From CAYSLU01 sp964431965 (GTDB taxonomy: Bacteria > Verrucomicrobiota > Kiritimatiellia > CAIKKV01 > CAYSLU01), in contig CAYSLU010000063.1 in the NCBI GenBank assembly GCA_964431965.1, positions 1 through 31,756 on the forward strand: DNA of 31,756 nucleotides, written 5' to 3'. The notes beneath the pieces were generated by a model, which did no database searches, had not been told where the DNA came from, and was given only the letters and a program-made list of their open reading frames with translations. This document shows, piece by piece, positions 15,542 through 24,323 of this stretch. The translations under genes were made by a program, and so were the position numbers. Every line of letters starts with the position of its first letter. Within the stretch, counting starts at the first letter, position 1.

Positions 15542-18500
15542 CTACTTCAAGATCACCGTGTCCACCGGCGCCAGGCGCGGGACGACGACTTCGATCCGAT
15601 CCCCGGTCTGCTTCCACTCCAGCGGCCCGTGCAGGGCGCTGGTCACCTCTTTGACGGGGCGACCCGCTTGCACGGAGAGCTTGCTGCCACCTTCCGGCGA
15701 AGCCCCGCCGAAGTCGGCCAGCGTGACGGCGATCCCGCTCTCATGCTCGAACAGCGTCGCCTCGGACGCCGGGTAGTCGAACTCCACGCGCGGACGGCCG
15801 ATCCGCTTGAGCACCGGGGCCGCGATAACCTGCCGCACCTCGCCGGTCGCCTGGCCGCTGTCGCGGTACGCGAAGCCCGGCTGGAACCCGAGCAGAATGG
15901 CCTGCCCCTTGCCCGCCGCGCGCGCGGTCGCCGCGCACAGGCCGCCGCCGTACGTCGCAGCCGGGGCCGCCCCGGCCGGCTCGATCACGAACCGCAGCCC
16001 GCCCGGGGCGAACGACGCCGAAGGGAACACGTCGGACGCCGCGATCTGGACGCGCGCGACAGAGCCGGTCTCGCTCGGCCGCACCGCGCGCGAGCGCGCT
16101 CCGAAGAGCTCGGCCGCCTCCGGGAGCGGATCGTTATACACGTCGCGCATGGCCGCCCCGGCGGAGCCGATCACCACGCCGCCCGCCTCGACCCACTGCC
16201 GCACGGCCGCCACGTGCCGGCGCTCGAGGTTGAGCCCGCCCAGCCACAGGCAGTCGTAGCGCTTCAGGTCCTCGGCGTTCAAATCCTCCTCGATGATCAC
16301 GTCGACGGGAATCTGCGATGCCCGCAGCGCGATGTACGTCCACATCCAGTCGTGGTTCATGCGGCCGAGCCCACCGTTCAGGATCTCGTGGCTGCGGTTG
16401 TAGAGGATCGCGGTGCGGCGCGGCTCGCGCTTCCCGAGCGCGATGATCTCGTCCGCCGGCCCGAGCGCGTGCGCCGCGCACAGGACCTGGTAGTACTGGT
16501 CCTGGTGCTCGCTCCACGCGTTGCTGCCCTCGGCCAGCCCGTCGATGGGGCCCCACGAGTAGAGGAGCAGCCACGTCAGGCCCTGCCCCACGCATGAGAA
16601 GATCTTCACCGCGCCGCCGCCGCAGTTCACGCCGACGTAGAAGCCCGAGGGGTAGCCGCGCGCGCGCACCGCGCAGTCGACCAGCGCGGCGTAGAAGCTC
16701 GTGCACTGGTATCGCGTGCCCAGCCCCCAGCTGCCGCCCGTGGCCCAGTCCTCGGCCCAGCCGAGCGTCTGCGCGCCGTTGCGCGGCAGCACGAACCAGT
16801 CGCTCCCGTTCATCGTCGTCCCGGTGAGGAACAGCGGGTGCGGCGAGTAGTTGTTGTAGACGTGGACGTTGGGGAAGAGCTTCTCGAACCCGCGCGTGAC
16901 GGACGCGTAGTAGTCACACGTCGTGAGGTGGCAGAAGCGCTGGGAGTGGTAGAAAAGCCGGCGCTCGTACCGCCCCGGATTCGCCGGCAGCTCCCCGATG
17001 CACGCGATGTCGTCCACGTTCTCGACACCCAGGAAGGCCGTGGGCTCCATCCCGACCAGGCGGGCCTGCTCGGTCAGGTACGCCCGGAACGCATCCATCT
17101 TGCCCGCGTCGCCGTTCACCGCCGACGGGTCGGTGTACGTGCCGATCTCGTCGCCGATCTTGACCTTCGTCACGCGCGCCCGATCGGCCTCGCCCATCCG
17201 GTGGGCGACGGCGCCCGGATCGGCCGTGTTGTACGCGCTCCGATCGTCGCAAAGCCCGTACTTCCTGGTCACGGACTCGGGAGCGCCCTCGATCCAGTTC
17301 AGCCCGAGCTGGGCCAGCATCTCGGCCGCCCGCTCGCGGTTGGCCGCATTCACGTTGCAGCTGGTGATCAAGCGCAGGTGGCGCGGCACGGGATGCCCGG
17401 CCGGGATGCTGAGCTTCTCGGCCGCCTCTTTCGCCCAGCGGAAGTAGCGCTCGATCACGGACTCCTGCGTCATGATGCGGGCCACGAAGTCAGGCCCCCA
17501 GACGCCCCACGCCGGAACGCCCGCCTGCGGGCGCACCGACCAGTCGCCATGCGGCACGCGCAGCATCGCCTGCCCGCCGCCGATCGCCGTGCGGCTCGAG
17601 AACGCCACGCCGGCCGGCGACGGATGCCACGCGATCTGCACGTCCAGGTCGCCGCGATCCACGCCGCGCACGCCGAGGTTGCAGGTGGACCACGGGCCGG
17701 GGCCGGGCTCGATCGCGTCGGTCGCCTCGACGAAGGCCGACCACTCTCCGACCGGCGACGCGGCGACGGATCCGATCGGCCAGCCCCATGCGTCCTCCGT
17801 CGAGCCCTCGGGCTTCCGGCCGCGCCAGTGGTAGCCGAGGGCCGCCGTGACGGCGAACGTCGCGCCGGCCTTGCGCTCGGCAGGCGCGGCACGGAAGCGC
17901 ATGTAGATGCGCCCGAGCGTGCGATCCGGCCCGGCCAGGCCGAAGCTCGGACGAAAATCGCGGCTTCGGCTGAGCAGCAGAGCGGACACGCGCGTCCGCT
18001 TGTCCGCGCTCGCCAGGGCCGCCCGATAGACGCCCTTCTTCAGCGCCACGTCCCAGTGCTCCCACACCACTGTATCTCCCGACGACATGGCGATGAGCTG
18101 CGTTTCCCGCTCGAACCGGATGGGCAGCCGCTTCTCCTGCTCCTTGCCGATCAGGCTGGGCAGGAACCCCGAGCGCCCGTAGACGTTCTCCTGCGGCACG
18201 CCCGAGTCCGCGTATACGGGCGGGTTGGTCGATCCGGCCGCCGCCGGCGCAGCGGCCTGCGGCGTCAGCGAAAGAGTCACCGGGCATGGCTTGATCCCGA
18301 GCTGAAGCCGCAGGTTCACGCGATAGGTCGCGTCCTCCGGCACCGCCACGAGCGTGCTGGCGGCCCCCTCATCGACCGGTGCCACCATCCCGTCGCCCTG
18401 CTCCGCCCAGTGGACCGGGCCGGGCTCCGCCTCGCTGGCGTTCCTCCGGCGGCCGCTCGGGCGCACGCCGTCCCAGCGCGCAACGAGCGAAAGATGCGTG

Positions 18501-18769
18501 TTCGTCAGACGGTCAAGGTCCGACCCGTGGGCAGCCTCCAGCTGGGCCACGGCGGCTTCCGTCGCATCGTCGCCGCCCGCGTCGAGACGCAAGTCCAGCT
18601 CATCGGCCCGGCCCATGCCGGCCGCCATGAGCGCCGCCACGACCGCGGCCCGAAGCGGCGCCGAAGCCGACAGACGACACGCGGGCCGTCCCTCCAGAGT
18701 CGCGGCCCGCCCGTGGAGGGTCGGGCTCTGTCCCGACCGTCCGGCTCCGATTGCCTGCCCGCTTCTCAC
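15542..18769 (-). CDS. Large secreted glycosidase-like protein
   Basis: A 1,075-residue protein. A hydrophobic stretch (LRAAVVAALMAAG, about 39-51) followed by GRA-DE looks like a signal peptide, but it sits behind some 35 unusual residues. The first half is beta-rich. A middle region (LRLITSCNVNAANRERAAEML, then FLGVENVDDIACIG) has the look of a TIM barrel. A later part (YDCLWLGGLNLE, VRQWVEAGGVVIGSAG) resembles the glutamine-amidotransferase-like domain of GH42 beta-galactosidases. I therefore suspect a glycoside hydrolase but cannot name the family or catalytic residues. The start is GTG at 18769, with GGAG 7 bases upstream and only 4 bases after the preceding stop. An ATG at 19036 would lie inside the previous gene. 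A palindromic repeat lies in the leader-coding part. Confidence 0.65.
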   Translation of the reverse strand: MRSGQAIGAGRSGQSPTLHGRAATLEGRPACRLSASAPLRAAVVAALMAAGMGRADELDLRLDAGGDDATEAAVAQLEAAHGSDLDRLTNTHLSLVARWDGVRPSGRRRNASEAEPGPVHWAEQGDGMVAPVDEGAASTLVAVPEDATYRVNLRLQLGIKPCPVTLSLTPQAAAPAAAGSTNPPVYADSGVPQENVYGRSGFLPSLIGKEQEKRLPIRFERETQLIAMSSGDTVVWEHWDVALKKGVYRAALASADKRTRVSALLLSRSRDFRPSFGLAGPDRTLGRIYMRFRAAPAERKAGATFAVTAALGYHWRGRKPEGSTEDAWGWPIGSVAASPVGEWSAFVEATDAIEPGPGPWSTCNLGVRGVDRGDLDVQIAWHPSPAGVAFSSRTAIGGGQAMLRVPHGDWSVRPQAGVPAWGVWGPDFVARIMTQESVIERYFRWAKEAAEKLSIPAGHPVPRHLRLITSCNVNAANRERAAEMLAQLGLNWIEGAPESVTRKYGLCDDRSAYNTADPGAVAHRMGEADRARVTKVKIGDEIGTYTDPSAVNGDAGKMDAFRAYLTEQARLVGMEPTAFLGVENVDDIACIGELPANPGRYERRLFYHSQRFCHLTTCDYYASVTRGFEKLFPNVHVYNNYSPHPLFLTGTTMNGSDWFVLPRNGAQTLGWAEDWATGGSWGLGTRYQCTSFYAALVDCAVRARGYPSGFYVGVNCGGGAVKIFSCVGQGLTWLLLYSWGPIDGLAEGSNAWSEHQDQYYQVLCAAHALGPADEIIALGKREPRRTAILYNRSHEILNGGLGRMNHDWMWTYIALRASQIPVDVIIEEDLNAEDLKRYDCLWLGGLNLERRHVAAVRQWVEAGGVVIGSAGAAMRDVYNDPLPEAAELFGARSRAVRPSETGSVARVQIAASDVFPSASFAPGGLRFVIEPAGAAPAATYGGGLCAATARAAGKGQAILLGFQPGFAYRDSGQATGEVRQVIAAPVLKRIGRPRVEFDYPASEATLFEHESGIAVTLADFGGASPEGGSKLSVQAGRPVKEVTSALHGPLEWKQTGDRIEVVVPRLAPVDTVILK
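18690..18738. repeat. Palindromic repeat inside the 5' end of a gene
   Basis: Two adjoining inverted repeats, CCCTCCA (18690-18696) / TGGAGGG (18714-18720) and GGTCGGG (18719-18725) / CCCGACC (18732-18738) with loop CTCTGT. They lie 30-80 bases inside the gene starting at 18769 and are translated into the odd leader GRSGQSPTLHGRAATLEGR. They look like a dispersed element inserted in or near the start of the gene, and an mRNA hairpin so close to the start could affect translation. Confidence 0.6.
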
Positions 18770-18773
18770 GCGT

Positions 18774-20672
18774 TCACTCCCCTTTCCGCCCGGCCGGCGT
18801 CCCGATCGGGATGATGTAGATGTAGCCTTCCTGATCGGCGGCCAGCACGGCGGGTCCCGCCGCGTCGGAATCCCCGCCGAGCAGTCCGCCTTCGGCCTCG
18901 GGCGACGCCCCCCAGCGATGGGGAAACGCCGACGCAAACACCAGCCGGCCGCTCGGCCGGGCCGGCAGCCGAACCTCCCGCTGCGGCTTGAGATCGGCGC
19001 CATCCAACACGGTGATCCGGCCGCGGATGTCCGCACACAGGATCGCGGGCCGCCCGGCGAGCGGGACCGACAGGACGTCCGTGAACCACGTCGGCCACTT
19101 CGCCTCCGCCGCTGCCGCGCCGTCCGCGGCGCCCAGCAGAAGGATGCGGCTGTTCTTGCCGACAGCCAGGATGCGTTCGCCGGCGCGCGTCGGCGGCGCC
19201 AGCAGGACGTCGCCCAGCTCGCGCCTCCAGACGGTGGAGCCGTCCGCCGGGCTCAAGGCCAGGAGCGCATCGCCCGCGCCATCGAACACCATCGCCCGGC
19301 CGTCAAGCATCCCGATTGCGCCCGCCGGCTGTCCCGCGCGGACCCGCCAGGCCTCGCGGCCGCCGTCGAGCGACAGCGCGATCACGTCGCCATCCGCCGT
19401 CCCGGCGATCGCGCGGTCGCCGGAGATCGCAGGACCGGCCGAGACCTCTGCGGCCTGCTCCGCGCGCCACTGGAGCGCCCCGCCGCGCCAGGCCTCGACC
19501 GCGCTCCCGCGGGCCAGGACGGCCAGGCCGCTCTCCGCCACGGCGAACCCGTTCGCGTCGCGCGGCGACTCTGCCGCAATCGCCTGCTCGGCCCCAGTCG
19601 CCGGGTCGATCCGCGCCAAGCCGCGCGTGTACCGGTAAAGGGCGACCCCTTCGCCGGACGCACGGGCGACGAACCGAAGCGGCGGCCCGCGGGTTTCGAC
19701 CTTCTTCGTGTCCTTCGGCCAGACGCACGCTCCGGTCTGCGGATTGAAGCCGGCCGGGCCGTCACCGGAAGCCAGGCAAAGCGCGGCCGGCGCAGCTGCC
19801 AGCAGGTTCGCCGCGCCGTCCGCCACACGCGCGAAGTCGGTCACGCCGCTGGCGGGATCCAGCACGAGAAGCATGCGGCGGAGATGTCCGTGATACTGCT
19901 CCTCCGGCACGCCCTCCTTCACGCGGGATGCCCGGCCGGAGCCGGCCGGGCCGGACACCCGGAACGCGGCCGATGCGAAGGCCAGCCGGACCTGGAGCGA
20001 CACGGCGTCGGGCGCAGACGCGGACGGCTGCCATCCGGCTTCGCACGCGGCGGCGAAGAATGCCGGCTCCAGGGCCTTCATCGCCACCGTCGGATCGACG
20101 GACGATGGATCCTTGGACGCCGTCATGCTCTCGAGCGCCATCTCAGCCGAACCCGCGGCGGAGGCCTTTGACTCTTCGGCCCATGACGCGGCCGAGACAG
20201 CGGCCGGTCGCCCCGATGGGCTTGACGCCCAGCCTCGCCGCACGCCGGCCACGATGCGGCCCCCCGGCACCAGCCAGACCTTCTGGCCCTGCACCCAGGA
20301 GATGCCGTAGGGCACGTGCGCGACCAAGCGGGGCGCGGCGCCAGGGCCGTCGAACCGGAATGCGTACGCGTGGGCGCGCTCGCCGAAGCCGACGATGGAG
20401 ACCGACAGCCAGGCGGCGGGGTCCGCGCCGGCGGGCGGGCGGTTCCAGCGGTCGGTCTTGGCCGCGGCCGTCGCGCGGCACCAGCCGGCGTCGTTCAACG
20501 CCCGAACCAGGTCACGCGCGTCCAGATCGCCCCCGGTCGGGCCCAGCACGAACACCGACACGGCCAGTTCGGGCTTCGCCGGCTCATCCGCCGCCCCGGC
20601 CGGAATCGCCGCCGCCCGCAGCATGATCGCCACCGCCGCCCCCATCCTCAGCCAACGTGCGAGTAGGTTCAT
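18774..20672 (-). CDS. Secreted PQQ-like beta-propeller protein
   Basis: A 632-residue protein with a signal peptide (about 1-27, AIPAGAA-DE). After an N-terminal region of unknown fold (30-270), the rest is a run of PQQ/WD-type blades. Repeats of the kind D-G-x-V-x-A-L-x-x-x-x-G-x-x-x-W-R are visible, for example GDVIALSLDGGREAWRVRAG and LLALSPADGSTVWRRELG. Such propellers are usually protein-interaction scaffolds, as in BamB; none of the quinone-dehydrogenase catalytic residues can be identified. The ATG at 20672 has no Shine-Dalgarno sequence. It is the first gene of a four-gene minus-strand run and ends 4 bases before the glycosidase-like gene, so the two probably work together outside the cytoplasm. 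Confidence 0.8.
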   Translation of the reverse strand: MNLLARWLRMGAAVAIMLRAAAIPAGAADEPAKPELAVSVFVLGPTGGDLDARDLVRALNDAGWCRATAAAKTDRWNRPPAGADPAAWLSVSIVGFGERAHAYAFRFDGPGAAPRLVAHVPYGISWVQGQKVWLVPGGRIVAGVRRGWASSPSGRPAAVSAASWAEESKASAAGSAEMALESMTASKDPSSVDPTVAMKALEPAFFAAACEAGWQPSASAPDAVSLQVRLAFASAAFRVSGPAGSGRASRVKEGVPEEQYHGHLRRMLLVLDPASGVTDFARVADGAANLLAAAPAALCLASGDGPAGFNPQTGACVWPKDTKKVETRGPPLRFVARASGEGVALYRYTRGLARIDPATGAEQAIAAESPRDANGFAVAESGLAVLARGSAVEAWRGGALQWRAEQAAEVSAGPAISGDRAIAGTADGDVIALSLDGGREAWRVRAGQPAGAIGMLDGRAMVFDGAGDALLALSPADGSTVWRRELGDVLLAPPTRAGERILAVGKNSRILLLGAADGAAAAEAKWPTWFTDVLSVPLAGRPAILCADIRGRITVLDGADLKPQREVRLPARPSGRLVFASAFPHRWGASPEAEGGLLGGDSDAAGPAVLAADQEGYIYIIPIGTPAGRKGE

Positions 20673-20951
20673 AACGCCCGCGATGCTGCGCCAACCGGGG
20701 CGGAAATGACAAGTTCTATTGCTCGTCGTCCGCGGACGGAGCCGGGCGGGGCATCCGCCCCGGGGGCCGCCTCAGACGGAGCCCTGATCCGCGCCTGGCG
20801 GGGCGCCGCCTCGTGGCATCGCGCGCTCCGCCCGCCGGCGCCCGAATCCGCCGGGCCTCGCCCGGATAGGCCGGAGCATCGTCTCGCCGCGCTTGGATCA
20901 AGCCCCCGACTGTGCTACCTAGTTGGGAGCCGACGGCGGCGGGGAGGCGTC
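20673..20951. other. Divergent intergenic region
   Basis: A 279-base gap between the divergent PQQ-propeller and RudS-like genes. It holds a small hairpin GGGCGG-GGCAT-CCGCCC (20744-20760), a possible promoter near 20893-20921 and the ribosome site GGGGAGG (20941-20947). The frame of the RudS-like gene stays open back to 20706, but that extension is Arg/Pro/Ala-rich and unlike the family. Confidence 0.55.
20893..20921 (+). promoter_or_regulatory. Possible promoter for the six-gene run
   Basis: TTGGAT (20893-20898) and TACCTA (20916-20921) are separated by 17 bases and lie 30 bases before the ATG at 20952. Each box matches the sigma-70 consensus only partly, so the spacing and position are the main support. 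Confidence 0.3.
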
Positions 20952-21902
20952 ATGAGCGAAACGATCCGGATCGGAATCAGCCGGTGCCTGCTGGGCGACC
21001 CGGTTCGCTACGACGGCATGCACAAGCGCGACGACTTTCTCGTCGAGACGCTGGGCCGCTACGTCCAGTACGTGGGCGTGTGCCCCGAGGTCGAGTGCGG
21101 CCTGCCGGTCCCGCGCGAGGCGATGCGCCTCGTGGGCACGGCCGAGGCGCCGCGCCTGCTCACCCGGCGCACCGGCCGCGATCTGACGGAGCAGATGATG
21201 ACGTGGGTGAATCGGCGCCTCGACGAACTCGAGCGCGAACAGCTCTGCGGCTTCATCTTCAAGGCCAAGTCTCCCAGCAGCGGCATGGATCGCGTCAAGA
21301 TCTACAGCGAGAAGGGCGCCGTCATCGCCTCCGGCTCCGGTCTCTTCGCCGGCGCCTTCATGAAGCGGTTTCCGCTGCTGCCGGTCGAGGATGAGGGCCG
21401 GCTGCACGACGAGGACCTGCGCGAGAACTTCATCGAGCGGATCTTCGCCCTGAGCCGATACCGGCAGGCGATGGAGGCGGATCCGACGATCGCGGGCCTC
21501 ATGGCGTTTCACGCCCGGCACAAGCTGCTCCTCATGGCGCACGGCGACGCGCCCATGCGGGCCATGGGCCGCATGCTGGCCGTCGCGAAGAAGGGGGACG
21601 CCCCCGCGCTGCGCGCGAAGTACGAGGACGCGCTGCTCGGGGCGCTCCGGCTCGCGGCTACGCCGCGAAAGCACGTGAACGTGCTTCAGCACATGCTCGG
21701 GTACTTCAAGGCCCTGCTCTCGGCGGACGAGAAGCGGGAGGTGCTCCAGGTGATCGACCGGTTCGGCGAGGGGCTCGTGCCGCTTATCGTGCCGGTGACT
21801 CTCTTCCAGTATTTCGCCCGGAAGTTCAACGTGGAGTACCTGAAGGACCAGTGCTATCTCGATCCGCATCCCTTGGAGCTGAAGCTCCGGAACCATGCGT
21901 AG
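20952..21902 (+). CDS. RudS-like DUF523-DUF1722 protein
   Basis: A 316-residue two-domain protein. The N-terminal DUF523 (TudS-type) domain covers about 1-150 and the C-terminal DUF1722 domain about 180-316 (FHARHKLLLMAH, near 195). TudS enzymes are iron-sulfur desulfidases of thiouracil, and DUF1722 fusions (RudS) remove sulfur from 4-thiouridine in tRNA, so tRNA thio-modification removal is the likely role. Visible cysteines are Cys12 (SRCLLGDPVRYDG), Cys44 and Cys49 (VCPEVECGLPVPR) and Cys99 (LCGF). The later motif reads SPSSG, where the family as I recall it usually has SPSCG. The start is set by GGGGAGG 4 bases upstream. It leads the plus-strand run and has no evident link to the glycan enzymes after it. 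Confidence 0.85.
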   Translation: MSETIRIGISRCLLGDPVRYDGMHKRDDFLVETLGRYVQYVGVCPEVECGLPVPREAMRLVGTAEAPRLLTRRTGRDLTEQMMTWVNRRLDELEREQLCGFIFKAKSPSSGMDRVKIYSEKGAVIASGSGLFAGAFMKRFPLLPVEDEGRLHDEDLRENFIERIFALSRYRQAMEADPTIAGLMAFHARHKLLLMAHGDAPMRAMGRMLAVAKKGDAPALRAKYEDALLGALRLAATPRKHVNVLQHMLGYFKALLSADEKREVLQVIDRFGEGLVPLIVPVTLFQYFARKFNVEYLKDQCYLDPHPLELKLRNHA

Positions 21903-21926
21903 CGGCGCAAGTGGGAGGCCCATCCC

Positions 21927-24323
21927 GTGCAGGACTTTGAGAAACTCGGCGTGTTCTACCTCGGCCGGCCGGTTGACCCGCAGACGGGCGCGACGAAGCC
22001 CGAGCCGCTGCTTTACGACTCGCGCGACCTGACGACCCACGCGATGTGCGTTGGGATGACGGGCAGCGGCAAGACGGGCCTGTGCGTGGCGATGCTCGAG
22101 GAGGCCGCGATCGACGGAATCCCCGCCATTGCGATCGACCCGAAGGGCGACCTCGGCAACATGCTGCTCGCCTTCCCGGAGCTGCGGCCGGCGGACTTTC
22201 GCCCGTGGATCGACGAGGCAGAGGCGGCCCGCCAGGGGCTGGCGCCGGACGCGTTCGCGGCGAAGACGGCCGAGGGATGGCGCGCGGGACTGGCGGAGTG
22301 GGGCCAGGACGCGGCGCGCATCGGCCGCTTCAAGGACGCGGTCGACATGGCCATCTATACGCCGGGCAGCGTGGCCGGGCGCCCGATCACGGTGCTCCGG
22401 TCCTTTGCGGCGCCCGCGGCCGAGCTGATGGCGAACGAGGAGGCGCTCCGCGACCGCGTGCAGGGCGCCGTGTCCGGCCTGCTCGCGCTCGTGGGCGTGA
22501 ACGCCGATCCGCTGCGAAGCCGCGAGCACATCCTGCTCTCGACCATACTGGACCAGGCGTGGCGGCAGGGCCGGGGCCTGGACCTCGCGGGCCTGATCCA
22601 GGCGGTCCAGAAGCCGGCGTTCGACACGGTAGGCGTGTTCGACCTCGAGACCTTCTTCCCCGCGGGCGACCGGCTGGGGCTGGCCATGGCGCTGAACAAC
22701 ATCCTGGCCGCACCGGGCTTCGCCGCGTGGATGCAGGGCGAGCCGCTCGATGTGCAGCGGCTCCTGTACACCCCCGAAGGCAAGCCGCGCCTCTCCGTGA
22801 TCTCCCTCGCCCACCTCTCCGATCCGGAGCGCATGTTCTGCGTCACGCTGCTGCTGAACGAGATCGTGGCGTGGATGCGGACGCAGTCCGGCACTTCGAG
22901 CCTGCGCGCGCTGCTCTACATGGACGAGATCTTCGGCTACTTCCCGCCGTCCGCCATGCCGCCCTCGAAGCTGCCGATGCTCACCCTGCTCAAGCAGGCG
23001 CGGGCGTACGGCCTGGGCGTGGTCCTCGCCACGCAGAACCCCGTGGACCTCGACTACAAGGGCCTCGCGAACGCCGGCACCTGGCTGATCGGCCGCCTGC
23101 AGACCGAGCGCGACAAGGCGCGCCTGCTCGAGGGCCTCGAAGGCGCGCTGTCCGGCGCGGGCGGATTCGACCGGGCACAGGTCGAGGCGCAGCTGGCCGG
23201 ATTGAGCAGCCGCACGTTCCTGATGCGGAACGTACACGAAGATCAGACGGTCCTGTTCCGCAGCCGATGGGCGCTCTCCTACCTCCGGGGCCCGATGACG
23301 CTGGCCCAGATCCAGAGGCTGACGGCCGGCCAGTCGGCTGCGTCGGCCCCGGCCGCCGCCATCCCGGCCCGGCCCGCCGGCGCCACGCCGCCGCCGGCCG
23401 CCGTAGAGCCGGCTCCGGCCGCTCGCCCCGTGCTTCCCCCGGGCGTGAGCGAGTATTTCGTGCGCCCCGCGTCGGGTGCGCCCGGCGGGGCCGCGCTCCG
23501 ACCGGTGGCGGTCGGCTTGGTTCAGCTCCACTTCGTCGATGCGAAAACCGGGGTCGACGTCTGGGCGCCATACCTCAACCTGGGCCCGTTTGCGCCGGAC
23601 GGCTCGAAGGTGCTGTGGGACGAGGCGGACGTCCGGCCGGGCGACGCATCGGCGCTGGACGCGCGCCCGCCGGCCGGCGCGAGCTTCGATCCGCTGCCCG
23701 CCGCCGCCGCGCGCGCCGCGAACTATGCCGATTGGCAGCGGGCGCTCAAGCTGCAGGCCTATCAAACCGTCACGCTCGACCTCCTCCAGTGCGGGGCGGT
23801 CAAGCTCACGTCCCGCGCGGGCGAGAGCGAAGGCGACTTCCGCGTGCGCGTCTCCCAGGCGCTCCGGGAGCGGCGGGACGCCGAGGTGGAGAAGATCCGC
23901 GCGAAGTATGCGCCCAAGTTGGCGGCCGCCCAGGAGCAGCTGCGCAAGGCGGATGCCCGCATCGCGGTCGAAAAGTCCCAGCTGACCCAGCAGACGGTGC
24001 AGACCGTGATCTCCGTCGGCGCCACGATCCTCGGCGCATTCTTCGGCCGCAAGGCGGTCAGCGCCGGGAATATCGGCCGCGCCACGACGGCGGCGCGCGG
24101 GGCCAGTCGGACCATACGGGAGCAAGGCGATGTGGCGCGGGCCGGAGAGACCCGCGAGGCGGTCCAGCAGCGCCTCGCGGGGGTGCAGCAGGAGCTCGAG
24201 TCGGCCGTGGCGGGCGTCCAAGCCGCCTGCGACCCGGCCTCCGCCGAGCTGGCGAGGATTCAGGTCCGCCCGCGCAAGTCGGACATCGTCGTGTCGGAGG
24301 TGGCGCTGGGGTGGATCGGGTGA
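21927..24323 (+). CDS. HerA/DUF853-like P-loop ATPase
   Basis: A 798-residue ATPase of the HerA/FtsK-like group, cytoplasmic, of unknown substrate. Walker A is GMTGSGKT (43-50) and Walker B ends in Asp333-Glu334 (LLYMDEIFGYFPP). A DPKGD motif (71-75) and ATQNPVDLDYKG are typical of this group. The ATPase core ends near 470. An Ala/Pro-rich linker follows (about 475-515), then a unique domain, then a coiled-coil stretch (about 640-690) and a short Gly/Ala-rich hydrophobic segment (SVGATILGAFFG, near 693) before a final helical region. The last part could touch the membrane or mediate oligomerisation. The start is GTG with GGGAGG 8 bases upstream, 24 bases after the previous stop. It overlaps the next gene by 4 bases (GTGA). 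Confidence 0.85.
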   Translation: MQDFEKLGVFYLGRPVDPQTGATKPEPLLYDSRDLTTHAMCVGMTGSGKTGLCVAMLEEAAIDGIPAIAIDPKGDLGNMLLAFPELRPADFRPWIDEAEAARQGLAPDAFAAKTAEGWRAGLAEWGQDAARIGRFKDAVDMAIYTPGSVAGRPITVLRSFAAPAAELMANEEALRDRVQGAVSGLLALVGVNADPLRSREHILLSTILDQAWRQGRGLDLAGLIQAVQKPAFDTVGVFDLETFFPAGDRLGLAMALNNILAAPGFAAWMQGEPLDVQRLLYTPEGKPRLSVISLAHLSDPERMFCVTLLLNEIVAWMRTQSGTSSLRALLYMDEIFGYFPPSAMPPSKLPMLTLLKQARAYGLGVVLATQNPVDLDYKGLANAGTWLIGRLQTERDKARLLEGLEGALSGAGGFDRAQVEAQLAGLSSRTFLMRNVHEDQTVLFRSRWALSYLRGPMTLAQIQRLTAGQSAASAPAAAIPARPAGATPPPAAVEPAPAARPVLPPGVSEYFVRPASGAPGGAALRPVAVGLVQLHFVDAKTGVDVWAPYLNLGPFAPDGSKVLWDEADVRPGDASALDARPPAGASFDPLPAAAARAANYADWQRALKLQAYQTVTLDLLQCGAVKLTSRAGESEGDFRVRVSQALRERRDAEVEKIRAKYAPKLAAAQEQLRKADARIAVEKSQLTQQTVQTVISVGATILGAFFGRKAVSAGNIGRATTAARGASRTIREQGDVARAGETREAVQQRLAGVQQELESAVAGVQAACDPASAELARIQVRPRKSDIVVSEVALGWIG

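Noticed and set aside
22046..24319. Upstream part of a 1,626-codon frame ending at 26926
   Set aside because: It lies inside the HerA-type ATPase gene in another frame. Only the part from 24320 has protein-like sequence.
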